Positions 16,288 through 25,102 of a DNA stretch of 30,620 nucleotides are shown piece after piece. The stretch covers positions 1 to 30,620 of the forward strand of contig NZ_CP048636.1 of NCBI RefSeq assembly GCF_010669145.1, in the 5' to 3' direction. This DNA is from Rhizobium oryzihabitans. GTDB lineage: Bacteria; Pseudomonadota; Alphaproteobacteria; Rhizobiales; Rhizobiaceae. How positions within the stretch are numbered: position 1 is the first letter of the stretch; the number at the start of each line of letters is the position of its first letter. Made by a program: the position numbers and the translations under genes. The notes beneath the pieces are model-generated. The model saw nothing but the letters and a program-made list of their open reading frames with translations, had not been told where the DNA came from and ran no database searches.

Positions 16288-19257
16288 ATGGCGTTTCTCG
16301 ATGAGCAATCGCGTGCCGTTTTATTCGAACCACCCGAAGCTTATGAAGATGCGCAAGCGCGCTATGCACTGACTTCCGAGGATATTGTCTTCGTCAAGGA
16401 ACATCGCCGGTCGCATAATCGGCTTGGCTTTGCGATCCAACTCGCACTGGTGCGTGATCTGGGCCGTCTGCTGCGAATAGGCGAAGTTCCACCTCAGGCG
16501 GTTGTCTCTGTTGTCGCCGACCAGCTGGGCATCGACCCTGCAGTGTTCGAGTTCTACGCCCAGCGCGACGAAACGCGCCGGGAACACGCGCGCGAGATCG
16601 TCTCTGCACTGGAGCTTCAGCCTGTCCGGACGAGTGACTATCGCGAGTTGATAACGGCGGCGGCACGCGAGGCGGCGGCCACTGAACAAGGTGCGCCGAT
16701 CGCCAAGGCCGTGATCGAAGCCTTGAAGGAACGAAAGTTGCTCGTTCCTATGCCGGAGCTGCTGATCCGTCTGGCACTGGCCGGCCGGGCGGCGGCGCGT
16801 CGACAAGCCTATCGCGAATTGATCCGGGATCTGGAGCAGCCTTCGATCGAGGCGCTTGATCAGCTCCTCGCTGAGCGGGCCGGCGATCGGAGCCACCTTG
16901 GCTGGATTGCGGAAGCACCTGAAGGGGCGAAGCTGAAGAACCTCAAAGGCTTGATCGCCCGCCTCGAGGTATTGCGCTCAGCCGCCATTCCCGACGACCG
17001 TCGCAAGACGATCCATGCCAATCGCTACGGCATCATCGCCAGGGATGCACGCATTCTGCATGCCCGGGAGATACGACGCCTGACATCCGAACGTCGCTAC
17101 GCCACGCTGGCCGCCTTCGTCATCGAGAGACAGGCGTCGATCACCGACCTGACGATCGACATGTTCTGCAAAATGATTGGGAGCAACCGCCGCAAGGCCG
17201 AGATCAGCCGCACGGAACGCCGGCTAAAAGAGGCCGAGGTTCTTGATGGGGTGGCGCTTGAGCATCTCAAGCTCGGCGAGGCGCTTCTGGCCGCTCGTGC
17301 GAGCAAAACCGATCTTGCATCGGCGATCGCAGCCTCCCTCGGCTGGGACGGATTGGTCGCCAGCATGGCGGCAGCCAGATCTGTCGTCCACCCTGATCGC
17401 AGTAACGAATTCGACGAGCTCATCAAGCGGCACAAATCGTTGCGCAAGCTGGGCAGACTGATGTTCCGCACGTTCTCGTTCCGGTCGTTTCGTGCTGATG
17501 ATCCGATCCTTGTAGCAGTGGACCATCTGCGCGCGCTCTATGGCGGCCGGAAATTGCCGGCGCAGGTGCCGCTCGCCTTTCTGACCCGCAAATGGCGACG
17601 CTGCGTGCGCCCGAACAGTGCCGATATCGACCTGCGCGCCTGGGAAGTGGCGGTCCTCGTTCACCTGCGAGAGCGTCTGAGGGCCGGTGACATCTGGGTC
17701 GAAGGCAGCCGGGCATGGCGCAGTTTCGAGGATTATCTTCTGCCTCGGCCGATCTTCGAGCTGATGCGCGCCGAGGGGCGGCTCGGGCTCGCACTCCCCG
17801 ACAGCTTTGCCGAATGGCGAGCAGAACGGACCGCCACGCTCGATGCGAAGCTGAAAGAGCTGGCAAAGGCGGCGGCTGCCAATGCTATTCCGGATGCAGC
17901 GATTTCCGACAAGGGCCTGTCGATCTCGCCGATCCGCGAGGAGGAGCGCGACAGCATCGTCGCGCTCAGCCGCCGACTATATGTTCTGGTGCCACGGATC
18001 AGGATCACCAGCCTGCTTGCCGAGGTGCAAAGCTGGACCAAATTCCTCGACAGCTTCACGCATTATCGTACCGGTGAGACGGCAAACGACGAGGCAGCGC
18101 TGATGGCAGCGATCCTTGCCGACGCCACCAATGCCGGAGCCGAACGTATGGCGGAAAGCTCACGCGGCGTCACGATCCACCAGATGATGCTGATGGTGGA
18201 CAGGCATATGCGATCGGAAACCTACGCCACGGCGACCGCCGTGCTGGTCGATGCGCAGCAGGCCCATCCCTTTGCCGCGATCTGGGGTGACGGCCATATC
18301 TCCTCCTCGGACGGACAGTTCTTTCCGGCTGGCGGGCGTGGCGAAGCCAGCCTCGACTACAATGCAAAATACGGCAAGCGACCGGGGGCGTCGATCTATG
18401 GCTTCCTGTCCAACCGTTTTGCTTCCTTCTTCTCCCGCATGATCCAGGCATCCGAGGGCGAAGCCCCCTACGTTCTCGACGGCCTCCTTCACAACGAAAG
18501 CTCCGTCGAAATCTATGAGCACGCAACCGATACCGCTGGCGCCACCGAAACGACGTTCTCCATGTTCCACGCCTTTGGCTACAGGCTCATTCCCCGTATC
18601 CGCAATCTCGGCAATCGCAGGCTCTTTGTCATTGATCGCGATCCGGCTTACGAACCGCTCGACGCGCTGATCGCTGGAACCGTCAACATGGATGTCGTCG
18701 AGCACCACTGGGATGAGGTCTTGCGGCTGAAGGCTTCGATCGCTGCAGGTTTGGTGCCGCCTTCCGTCATCCTCAAGAAGCTGGCAGCGTCGCCGCGACA
18801 AAACCGGCTGAACCAGGCCCTGCGCGAAATGGGCCGGATAGAACGCTCGATCTTCATCTGCGACTGGCTGCTCGATACGAAACTGCGCCGCAGATCGCAT
18901 GCGATCCTCAACAAGGGTGAAAGCCGTCATGCTCTCGCACGCGCCATCTTCCTCCACCAGCTCGGCGAATTGCGCAACCGCGTCGCCGAAACCATGGCTT
19001 ACCGCGCGTCCGGTCTTAACCTCGTCGTCAACGCCATCATCCTGTGGAACACTGTCTATCTCAGCCGTGCTGTCGATTATATCAGCAGTCAGGGTATTAT
19101 CATTCCGGACGAGCTGCTCTCCCAGGTCGCACCACTACCATGGGCGCATATCGCGCTCACCGGCGACTACCTCTGGAACGAAATTGACCGACCCCTCGAA
19201 CGCTTCAGGCCAATCCGGGCTAACCGCTTCAATCCAAACAACTTCAAATTCCCTTAG
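16288..19257 (+). CDS. tnpA: Tn3-family transposase TnpA, full length
   Basis: A DDE transposase of 989 residues that carries out replicative transposition. The N-terminal domain (MAFLDEQSRAVLFEPPEAYE, HRRSHNRLGFAIQLALVRDL) recognises the terminal repeats. The catalytic domain has AIWGDGHISSSDGQFFPAGG and HATDTAGATETTFSMFHAFG, each with a candidate catalytic aspartate. GELRNRVAETMAYRASGLNL lies in the region of the catalytic glutamate. The end reads LPWAHIALTGDYLWNEI. The stop codon at 19255-19257 lies inside the right terminal repeat, which is common in compact Tn3 elements. It is the only apparently intact tnpA in the window. Confidence 0.96.
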   Translation: MAFLDEQSRAVLFEPPEAYEDAQARYALTSEDIVFVKEHRRSHNRLGFAIQLALVRDLGRLLRIGEVPPQAVVSVVADQLGIDPAVFEFYAQRDETRREHAREIVSALELQPVRTSDYRELITAAAREAAATEQGAPIAKAVIEALKERKLLVPMPELLIRLALAGRAAARRQAYRELIRDLEQPSIEALDQLLAERAGDRSHLGWIAEAPEGAKLKNLKGLIARLEVLRSAAIPDDRRKTIHANRYGIIARDARILHAREIRRLTSERRYATLAAFVIERQASITDLTIDMFCKMIGSNRRKAEISRTERRLKEAEVLDGVALEHLKLGEALLAARASKTDLASAIAASLGWDGLVASMAAARSVVHPDRSNEFDELIKRHKSLRKLGRLMFRTFSFRSFRADDPILVAVDHLRALYGGRKLPAQVPLAFLTRKWRRCVRPNSADIDLRAWEVAVLVHLRERLRAGDIWVEGSRAWRSFEDYLLPRPIFELMRAEGRLGLALPDSFAEWRAERTATLDAKLKELAKAAAANAIPDAAISDKGLSISPIREEERDSIVALSRRLYVLVPRIRITSLLAEVQSWTKFLDSFTHYRTGETANDEAALMAAILADATNAGAERMAESSRGVTIHQMMLMVDRHMRSETYATATAVLVDAQQAHPFAAIWGDGHISSSDGQFFPAGGRGEASLDYNAKYGKRPGASIYGFLSNRFASFFSRMIQASEGEAPYVLDGLLHNESSVEIYEHATDTAGATETTFSMFHAFGYRLIPRIRNLGNRRLFVIDRDPAYEPLDALIAGTVNMDVVEHHWDEVLRLKASIAAGLVPPSVILKKLAASPRQNRLNQALREMGRIERSIFICDWLLDTKLRRRSHAILNKGESRHALARAIFLHQLGELRNRVAETMAYRASGLNLVVNAIILWNTVYLSRAVDYISSQGIIIPDELLSQVAPLPWAHIALTGDYLWNEIDRPLERFRPIRANRFNPNNFKFP

Positions 19258-19290
19258 CGTGTATTAATGTAGAAATGCCCACGGAGCCCC
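19251..19290 (-). repeat. right terminal inverted repeat of the complete Tn3-family element
   Basis: Reverse complement of the left repeat at 38 of 40 positions. It contains the tnpA stop codon and ends one base before the stop codon of the traD-like gene. Confidence 0.93.
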
Positions 19291-19291
19291 C

Positions 19292-19591
19292 TCATGCCGA
19301 CTTCTCCGGCGTGCCCTCCATGATCGGTCTTTCAGCGCCGAGCAAATCAGCAAACAGTGCTTTGTCACCATCGCGAGTGAGGAAGCCGGGCAGCTCACGG
19401 CGGAGCCAATCTGCGAGGCGTTTTGTAAATTCCGGATCGCCTGCGTTTTCGAGACGATGGAGGACCAGGGCACCGAGCAGAACCTTGCGCCGCGTATCGT
19501 TGGCCCGCTCCTGTTTTCCCAATCTGGCCTTGAGTGCCGACCGTTGTGCATCCAGTTCCGCCAGCCGCTGTTCAATTGTCTTGCGTGCCAA
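19292..19591 (-). CDS. TraD-like conjugal transfer/relaxosome accessory protein
   Basis: A protein of 99 residues: KTIEQRLAELDAQRSALKAR, then DTRRKVLLGALVLHRLENAG, WLRRELPGFLTRDGDKALFA and DLLGAE. The N-terminal half is predicted coiled coil. DTRRKVLLGALVL and LPGFLTRDGDKALF resemble the small TraD/TraC mobilisation proteins encoded near traA on Ti-like plasmids; the choice between those names is from memory. It is downstream of the unknown gene at 19596 with a 4-bp gap and divergent from traA across oriT. Its stop codon directly abuts the right repeat of the Tn3-family element, which has left the coding sequence apparently whole. Confidence 0.7.
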   Translation of the reverse strand: MARKTIEQRLAELDAQRSALKARLGKQERANDTRRKVLLGALVLHRLENAGDPEFTKRLADWLRRELPGFLTRDGDKALFADLLGAERPIMEGTPEKSA

Positions 19592-19595
19592 ATAC

Positions 19596-20060
19596 CTACT
19601 CCTCTGAATAAACGTCCTTGATCCTGCGAAGTGCTTCTTCGCTGCTCATCTCCCCGGCTTCGTGAGATGCGGTAATCGCCGCGATCTCTTTTCCGCTTTG
19701 CAGAAAATGCGGATTTTCAGCCGTGGCCATATGTTCGGGCCGCGTGCTGGTCGCAGGGAATACAATGCCGGTAATGTCGGCGTCGTTCTTGAATACAGAT
19801 CCGATCAGGGCATCGACCGTCTCCATATACCCACTCGGAAAATTACGGCTGGCAGATATGTCGCCATGTTCCGTCTTGATCGACACGCCACCCAGCGCCG
19901 GCATGAGATCGAAGATCCGCGTCAGAGCATTGACGGTCTCCACCGATAGATGAACCGGCTCATCCGTGTTTCCGATCATCGACAGTTGCCAAGGTGGCCG
20001 ACGCGAAGAAGCTTGCTTGAGCTGAGTGATCGCGGATTTCGCATACGTGCGTTCAGTCAA
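19596..20060 (-). CDS. hypothetical protein in the mobilisation operon
   Basis: A protein of 154 residues starting with TTG at 20060, preceded by AGGCGG. It has no signal peptide and no membrane segment. Sequence highlights are LSVETVNALTRIFDLMPALG, YMETVDALIGSVFKNDADIT and GIVFPATSTRPEHMATAENP; the C-terminus ASHEAGEMSSEEALRRIKDV looks like the end of an antitoxin or short helical tail. No family is recognised. It is transcribed away from oriT and followed closely by the TraD-like gene. A role in relaxosome assembly or transfer control is possible from context only. Confidence 0.7.
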   Translation of the reverse strand: MTERTYAKSAITQLKQASSRRPPWQLSMIGNTDEPVHLSVETVNALTRIFDLMPALGGVSIKTEHGDISASRNFPSGYMETVDALIGSVFKNDADITGIVFPATSTRPEHMATAENPHFLQSGKEIAAITASHEAGEMSSEEALRRIKDVYSEE

Positions 20061-20240
20061 TTTACCGCCGCCTTTCGTTCCGATTGCTGATCACTATAGG
20101 GGAAACAGGCCCGATGATCACGGTAAAGATACCCTCTTTGACCAGAAAACTGCCGACCGATCAGCCATTTCTGCGTTTCGTGTGACGCATTTTACTTAGC
20201 CGCAGCGGGACACCGATGATTTCGAGAGCGTAGCGAACAG

Positions 20241-20280
20241 GATCATAAGGGCGCACTTACGACTTGCTGCGCAAGTCAGT
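20241..20280. other. origin of transfer (oriT), RSF1010-like nic region
   Basis: The core AAGGGCGCACTTAC at 20247-20260 is the reverse complement of GTAAGTGCGCCCTT, matching the nic region of RSF1010-type (MOBQ) origins of transfer as remembered. A perfect hairpin GACTTGC-TGC-GCAAGTC follows at 20261-20277. The site lies between the divergent traA and the TraD-like operon, where oriT sits in this relaxase family. By analogy the nick would fall within TGCG/CCCT on the minus strand. Confidence 0.8.
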
Positions 20281-20315
20281 GCTTGTTAATCTCCTCGGCA
20301 CTCGGAGGATGCCGT

Positions 20316-23300
20316 TTGGCGATTTATCATCTCAGCGCAAAACCTATCTCGCGGTCATCCGGCCGCAGCGCTGTTGCATCCGCCGCGTATCGCTCTGCCG
20401 TTAAGCTGACGAACGAGCGCGACGGGCTTGTGCATGACTTCACCCGAAAAGAGGGCGTGCAACACACCGAGATCGTTCTTCCCGAGCCGGGTGCCGGCGC
20501 CACAGGTTCGGCCGAATGGGCTTTGGATCGTTCAGCCTTGTGGAATGCGGCCGAGTTTGCCGAAAAGCGCAAAGACGCCCGCGTCGCTCGCGAGTTCGAA
20601 GTCGGGCTTCCGCATGAACTGTCGGCCGAAGGGCGGATCGAGGCGACGCGGACGTTTGCCCAGGATCTGGCCAATCGGTATGGCGCTGCTGTCGATTTCG
20701 CGATCCATGCGCCGCATGAGAAAGGCGACGTCCGGAACTATCATGCCCACGTTTTGATGACGACGCGGCAGGTGGGCGAGGGTGGTCTTGGGGAAAAGAC
20801 CTATCTTGAGCACAAGAATGCCCGGCTATTGTCGAACGGGATGGCGACCACGGACATGCAGCTTCGCGACATCCGGCAATCGTGGGAGAGCATTGCGAAC
20901 AGCCAGCTTCAGCGTGAGGGGCTGGATATCCGGATCGATCACCGTTCGCATCAGGAGAGGGGGCTTGAGCTTTCGCCGACCGAGCATGTCGGCGTTCATG
21001 CCACGCAGATGCAGCGGCAGGGGATGGGTGTCGAGCGAGCGCGGCTGGATGCCGAAGCGGCTCAGAAGAATGCCGACCTGATCCGCGAAAAGCCGGAACA
21101 GGTTCTGACGATCATCTCCCAGGAGAAGAGCGTATTCGATCGGCGCGACGTTGCTCGTGCCCTGCATCGCTACATCAATGACGACGCCCAGACGTTCCAG
21201 AATGCGTTTGCGTCGGTGATGGCATCGCCGGGGTTGGCAGAGCTTCAGCCGGAGCGGATCGATCCGCAGACGGGCGAGATCGAGCTTGCGAAGTATTCGA
21301 CCCGCGAGATGGTCAATCTTGAATCCGGCATGGCGCGATCGGCCGAACGGATGGCGGATGATCGCAGTCATGGTGTCGATCGCCGGCATGTCGTTGGCGC
21401 GATCGGCCGGCAGGATGCGGCCATTCAGAAGGCGTCCGGTGATGGGGCTGCGCGACTGTCGGATGAGCAGCGCCAGGCGATCGAGCATGTGACCGGGCCG
21501 GAGCGCATATCGGCCGTCGTCGGGTTTGCCGGGGCGGGCAAATCCACGATGCTGGCGGCGGCGCGTGAGGCGTGGGAAGCGCAAGGGTATCGGGTTCATG
21601 GTGCGGCGCTTTCCGGTAAGGCGGCCGAGGGGCTGGAGGAGAGTTCCGGTATCGAGAGCCGGACGCTTGCGTCCTGGTCGCATGGTTGGGAACGCGACCG
21701 GGGGACGCTCAGCCGCGGCGATGTTTTTGTCATCGACGAGGCCGGCATGGTCGGCAGCCGGCAGCTCTCTGGCTTCATTGGCGAGGCCGAGAAGCGTGGT
21801 GCGAAAATCGTTCTTGTCGGGGATCATGAGCAGCTGCAGGCGATCGGTGCCGGTGCGCCGTTCAGGGCCATTGCCGAGCGGATCGGCCATGCCGAACTGT
21901 CCGAAATCCGCCGGCAGCATGAGGGTTGGCAGCGAGAGGCGTCGGTGTCGTTTGCCACCCATAAGACCGCTGACGGTCTGGCCGCCTATCGGGATCATGG
22001 CGACGTTCACTTTGCCGCCGATGGTGACGCAGCGCGGGCGGCCATCGTGCAGGATTATCTTGCCGATCGCGAGGACCGTCCAGACGGCAGTCGTGTCGCC
22101 ATGGCGCATCGTCGTGTCGATGTTCGCGCCATCAATGATGCGATCCGTTCGGGGCTTCAGGAGCGCGGCGAGCTGGCGCGGGTCGCGCCTGGTGGTGCCG
22201 GCGTTGACGAGCTTTCGATCGGAAAGGGCAGGGGCGAGGAAAGGCCTCGGGCGCTGACTTATCAGACCAATGACGGAAAGCGCGATTTTGCCGAAGGCGA
22301 CCGGATCGTGTTTCTGGAAAACGATCGGGATCTCGGCGTCAAGAACGGCATGTTGGGGAAGGTGCTCTCCGTCGAGCAGGACGCGATACAAGTGCAGCTC
22401 GACGGGAGAACGGCGGATAGATCCGATATCATCAATGTACCGGTGAACAGTTACCAGGCCATTGATCACGGCTATGCCACCACCATTCATAAGAACCAGG
22501 GCGCGACCGTCGATCGTGCCTTTGTTCTGGCGTCGGGCACGATGGATCGGCATCTGACCTATGTCGCCATGACCCGTCATCGTGACGGGGCACAGCTCTA
22601 TGCCGACAGCCAAGAATTTACCGACAAGAGAGCCGGCCGGCTGGTGGCGCATGGGGTTGCGCCCTATGAGCACAAGGCCGGCAATCGCGACAGCTATTTC
22701 GTGACGCTGGAGAATGCCAACGGCGAGCGCTCGACGACGTGGGGTGTCGATCTGGGGCGGGCGATGGCCGAGGCGTCGCCGGAGATCGGCGCGACGATCG
22801 GCCTTCGTCATGAGGGGGCGGTTCCCGTCACCTTGCCGGATGGCACACAGACGCACCGTAATGGGTGGCGGGTTCAGGATGTGGCCGAGCTTGCTTATGA
22901 TCAGCTCGAAAGCCGGCTGTCGCGTTCCGGGGCGAAAGAAACGACGCTGGATTATGCCAGGGACTTTGCCGAGCGGCGTGGCATTGCCGAGGCGATCGGT
23001 GTTCGCAGCGAGATCGATCTTGGTGATGCCGCAATCAAAGGGCACGAGGCGCCCTCCCTTGCTGGCTCGACAGCAGGGGCTGTTCAGGATCGGTCACACA
23101 GCGAGCGTTCTGCTTACGAGGAGCGTACCCCCTCGCAGGCCGATCCTGAGCGCATGGAGCGTGCCCCCCGTCGCGGCATGTTCGATGGCCTGAAGCTGAA
23201 ATCCGGCCGAGGCGCTGCGCAGGCTGAACGGCCGGCGCGGGACGGCGAGCGGCGCGAGGATCGTGGCGAGCGGGATAGGTTGGCCGAGCGGGTACGGCCC

Positions 23301-23861
23301 ATGTCAGGCTTTGAGCAGGCCGTTGATCGCTATGCGCAGGCCTATAGCTCCGTCGATCGTCAGCTCAGCCAGGATCTACCTGTCCTCGATGCACAGAAGC
23401 AGGCCTATCGTACAGCGGCAGCCGACATGGACCAGGTGCGGCCGGGATCGCATGCGCTGGTCCGCTCGGCCATGCATTATGATCCACACACCGCCGATGC
23501 CATGACGCAGCTCTCCGGCCGCGAGCGTGTCGGTCAGCTGGTCTCCGGCATGGACAGGGAACGCGCCCTGCAGGCCGATCCGAATGTCCGGGCCGATCGG
23601 TTCATCGAGCGCTGGAATGAGCTTCGTTCCGAGCGTCAGGAGCTTCGGGGTTGGAACAATGACGAGGCGCGGGGTAAGGTCGATGCGGAAATGCGCGGGA
23701 TGAGCCAGCGCCTTGGCGGCGACCCGCAGCTTGAAACGACCCTGCGCAATCGCGCCCAGGAGATGGGGATCAGCTATATCGGTCGTGATCAGACCATAAG
23801 CCACGAGATGGAGCGGCAGCTGACCCAGGGCCGCAGCCAGAGCATGGGGCTTGAACGATAG
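20316..23861 (+). CDS. traA: TraA, MOBQ-family conjugative relaxase with helicase domain
   Basis: Nicks oriT, stays covalently bound to the 5' end and unwinds the strand for transfer. The TTG at 20316 is chosen because GGAGG lies 7 bases upstream and it gives AIYHLSAKPISRSSGRSAVA with the candidate catalytic tyrosine at residue 25. The metal-binding motif HEKGDVRNYHAHVLMTTR lies near residues 135-155. A RecD/TraI-like helicase follows: Walker A GFAGAGKST near 405, VIDEAGMVGSRQL near 472, LVGDHEQLQAIG, TTIHKNQGATVDRAF near 722 and LTYVAMTRHRDGA. The C-terminal 350 residues are charged and less conserved. About 1181 residues, somewhat longer than Ti-plasmid TraA. No frameshift despite its length. 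Confidence 0.95.
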   Translation: MAIYHLSAKPISRSSGRSAVASAAYRSAVKLTNERDGLVHDFTRKEGVQHTEIVLPEPGAGATGSAEWALDRSALWNAAEFAEKRKDARVAREFEVGLPHELSAEGRIEATRTFAQDLANRYGAAVDFAIHAPHEKGDVRNYHAHVLMTTRQVGEGGLGEKTYLEHKNARLLSNGMATTDMQLRDIRQSWESIANSQLQREGLDIRIDHRSHQERGLELSPTEHVGVHATQMQRQGMGVERARLDAEAAQKNADLIREKPEQVLTIISQEKSVFDRRDVARALHRYINDDAQTFQNAFASVMASPGLAELQPERIDPQTGEIELAKYSTREMVNLESGMARSAERMADDRSHGVDRRHVVGAIGRQDAAIQKASGDGAARLSDEQRQAIEHVTGPERISAVVGFAGAGKSTMLAAAREAWEAQGYRVHGAALSGKAAEGLEESSGIESRTLASWSHGWERDRGTLSRGDVFVIDEAGMVGSRQLSGFIGEAEKRGAKIVLVGDHEQLQAIGAGAPFRAIAERIGHAELSEIRRQHEGWQREASVSFATHKTADGLAAYRDHGDVHFAADGDAARAAIVQDYLADREDRPDGSRVAMAHRRVDVRAINDAIRSGLQERGELARVAPGGAGVDELSIGKGRGEERPRALTYQTNDGKRDFAEGDRIVFLENDRDLGVKNGMLGKVLSVEQDAIQVQLDGRTADRSDIINVPVNSYQAIDHGYATTIHKNQGATVDRAFVLASGTMDRHLTYVAMTRHRDGAQLYADSQEFTDKRAGRLVAHGVAPYEHKAGNRDSYFVTLENANGERSTTWGVDLGRAMAEASPEIGATIGLRHEGAVPVTLPDGTQTHRNGWRVQDVAELAYDQLESRLSRSGAKETTLDYARDFAERRGIAEAIGVRSEIDLGDAAIKGHEAPSLAGSTAGAVQDRSHSERSAYEERTPSQADPERMERAPRRGMFDGLKLKSGRGAAQAERPARDGERREDRGERDRLAERVRPMSGFEQAVDRYAQAYSSVDRQLSQDLPVLDAQKQAYRTAAADMDQVRPGSHALVRSAMHYDPHTADAMTQLSGRERVGQLVSGMDRERALQADPNVRADRFIERWNELRSERQELRGWNNDEARGKVDAEMRGMSQRLGGDPQLETTLRNRAQEMGISYIGRDQTISHEMERQLTQGRSQSMGLER

Positions 23862-23875
23862 AAGGACGAGACGGC

Positions 23876-24649
23876 ATGACGGACGATGATCGCAATCACC
23901 ATCCCGAGGACATGGAGCCAGCAGCGTTCCACGACGAGGATGATGCCGGCGATCCGGCCGCTGCGTTCGAGGCCCTGCGCGATACGGTCGAGGATCTGGC
24001 CGCCGATCTCGGCCGGGAAATGACGACGATCCGCAAGGGCGTCGAGTCCGCCTTCGATCAGCTGGAGCGGCAGGGGGCGGTGGTCGATTATAGCGCCGAG
24101 CTTGGCCGCATGACCCAGCAGCTCGCCATAGTGGGCGAGCACCTGCAGGCGATCCATCAGGCGCCGGTTCTCCGGCAGGGGGCCGAGCATTATGCCCGTG
24201 TTCTCGAGCGCAGCGGGGATGGGCTGGTTCGGTCTGCTGTGCAAAAGCTCGAGCAGCAGTCCTCCGATCTCGAGCGCATCAGCAGTGTGCTCGCCTCGCA
24301 CACTAAAAGCGCTCTGTATCGGAAGGATCAGGATTTCCGGATGTGGATGATGGCCGGCATTGGCGTCGTTGTCGGCGCTTTCCTTCTGGTAGTAGTGCCA
24401 AGGTTTCTTCCGTTCTCTGTCGATAGCCGTGTTGCCGCGCTGGTGATGGGCGGCGATCGCGTCAGCGCCGGCCGCGCCATGATCCAGGCAGCCGATCCGC
24501 AGGGAGGGCGGGACTTTGTGACGGCCGGGTGGGTTTATGACACAAACCGGGAGGCGCTGGATAAGTGCATTTCGGATATGTTCAAGACGCAGAAGGAGCA
24601 ACGCTGCGGGCTGACATTGCCTGTCGTGCAGAGTTCTGGCCACCCTTAG
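23876..24649 (+). CDS. single-pass membrane protein downstream of traA (DUF6118-like)
   Basis: A protein of 257 residues with an AAGGACGAG site before the ATG and only 14 bp after traA. The acidic N-terminus (EDMEPAAFHDEDDAGDPAAA) is followed by long amphipathic helices (FEALRDTVEDLAADLGREMT, VQKLEQQSSDLERISSVLAS) likely to form a coiled coil. A single membrane helix lies near residues 157-176 (MMAGIGVVVGAFLLVVV), followed by a roughly 80-residue C-terminal domain ending in CGLTLPVVQSSGHP. Proteins of this layout, labelled DUF6118, commonly follow traA on alphaproteobacterial plasmids; that label is from memory. The function is unknown; it may help transfer at the membrane. Confidence 0.75.
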   Translation: MTDDDRNHHPEDMEPAAFHDEDDAGDPAAAFEALRDTVEDLAADLGREMTTIRKGVESAFDQLERQGAVVDYSAELGRMTQQLAIVGEHLQAIHQAPVLRQGAEHYARVLERSGDGLVRSAVQKLEQQSSDLERISSVLASHTKSALYRKDQDFRMWMMAGIGVVVGAFLLVVVPRFLPFSVDSRVAALVMGGDRVSAGRAMIQAADPQGGRDFVTAGWVYDTNREALDKCISDMFKTQKEQRCGLTLPVVQSSGHP

Positions 24650-25057
24650 AGGATGGTCAGATCAGCTAGCTTTGCAGTGACAATACCCATCGGTCCGTCT
24701 GCAGTGTTCAGTTGCAGAGCCGGGAAGAGTAACGTGAAGAGGACTGGTTCGGCCTTTCCTGAATCATCAAGCCAAGGCGATTCGCTTCGTTTATCGCACA
24801 AAATAGGCGCGCCGCATCAGGTCAGATTTTCAGGCGGGAGCCCAAATTGTTATGATTGTAGCAGTGGTATATATCGCCCCGATGAGGTCAAAGAAACATC
24901 AATACCCGCGTAATAATACCCAGCTGTTCCTCGCTTGAGTGACAGCCACCCTTCTGGCTATAATCTCCGAAGGGTCGCCCCTTTAAGGCATCTAGACATA
25001 ACAGCCCATACGCCATCTTGATTGGAACCGGCATAGTGCGCAGATCTGGCGAGGATG
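24650..25057. other. non-coding interval between the mobilisation and hydantoin modules
   Basis: About 400 bases with no supportable gene. A plus-strand ORF at 24653-24913 has no convincing ribosome site or coding character. A stretch of lower GC near 24840-24920 suggests that the border of the acquired hydantoin block lies here. No terminal repeats or insertion sequence were recognised. Confidence 0.5.
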
Positions 25058-25087
25058 CCCGGAGCGATTTGGCCAAACTGCTCCGGG
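25058..25087 (-). terminator. hairpin downstream of the hydantoin operon
   Basis: CCCGGAGC (25058-25065) pairs perfectly with GCTCCGGG (25080-25087), with TTTGGCCAAA able to pair inside the loop. It starts 16 bases after the hydA stop on the minus strand. There is no T run, so it may be a weak terminator or protect the mRNA 3' end. Confidence 0.6.
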
Positions 25088-25102
25088 TGGGGATTACTCG
25101 GT

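Larger units (their letters stand above)
15481..19290 (+). mobile_element. complete Tn3-family transposon, 3,810 bp
   Basis: The element is bounded by 40-bp inverted repeats at 15481-15520 and 19251-19290 that match at 38 of 40 positions. They start GGGG and end in ACGCTAAGGG, as is typical of the family. It carries a res site, tnpR and tnpA in the same direction and no cargo. The flanking pentamers are GTCAT (15476-15480) and CTCAT (19291-19295). That is a near-perfect 5-bp target duplication with one difference, or possibly two unrelated flanks. All parts appear intact, so it may be active. Confidence 0.93.

Noticed and set aside
20826..23045. A 739-codon open frame on the minus strand inside traA
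   Set aside because: It is the antisense shadow of a long high-GC gene with clear relaxase and helicase motifs; its translation shows no domain and no ribosome site.
24653..24913. An 86-codon plus-strand ORF after the DUF6118-like gene
   Set aside because: No ribosome site, mixed composition and no recognisable domain; kept as non-coding.
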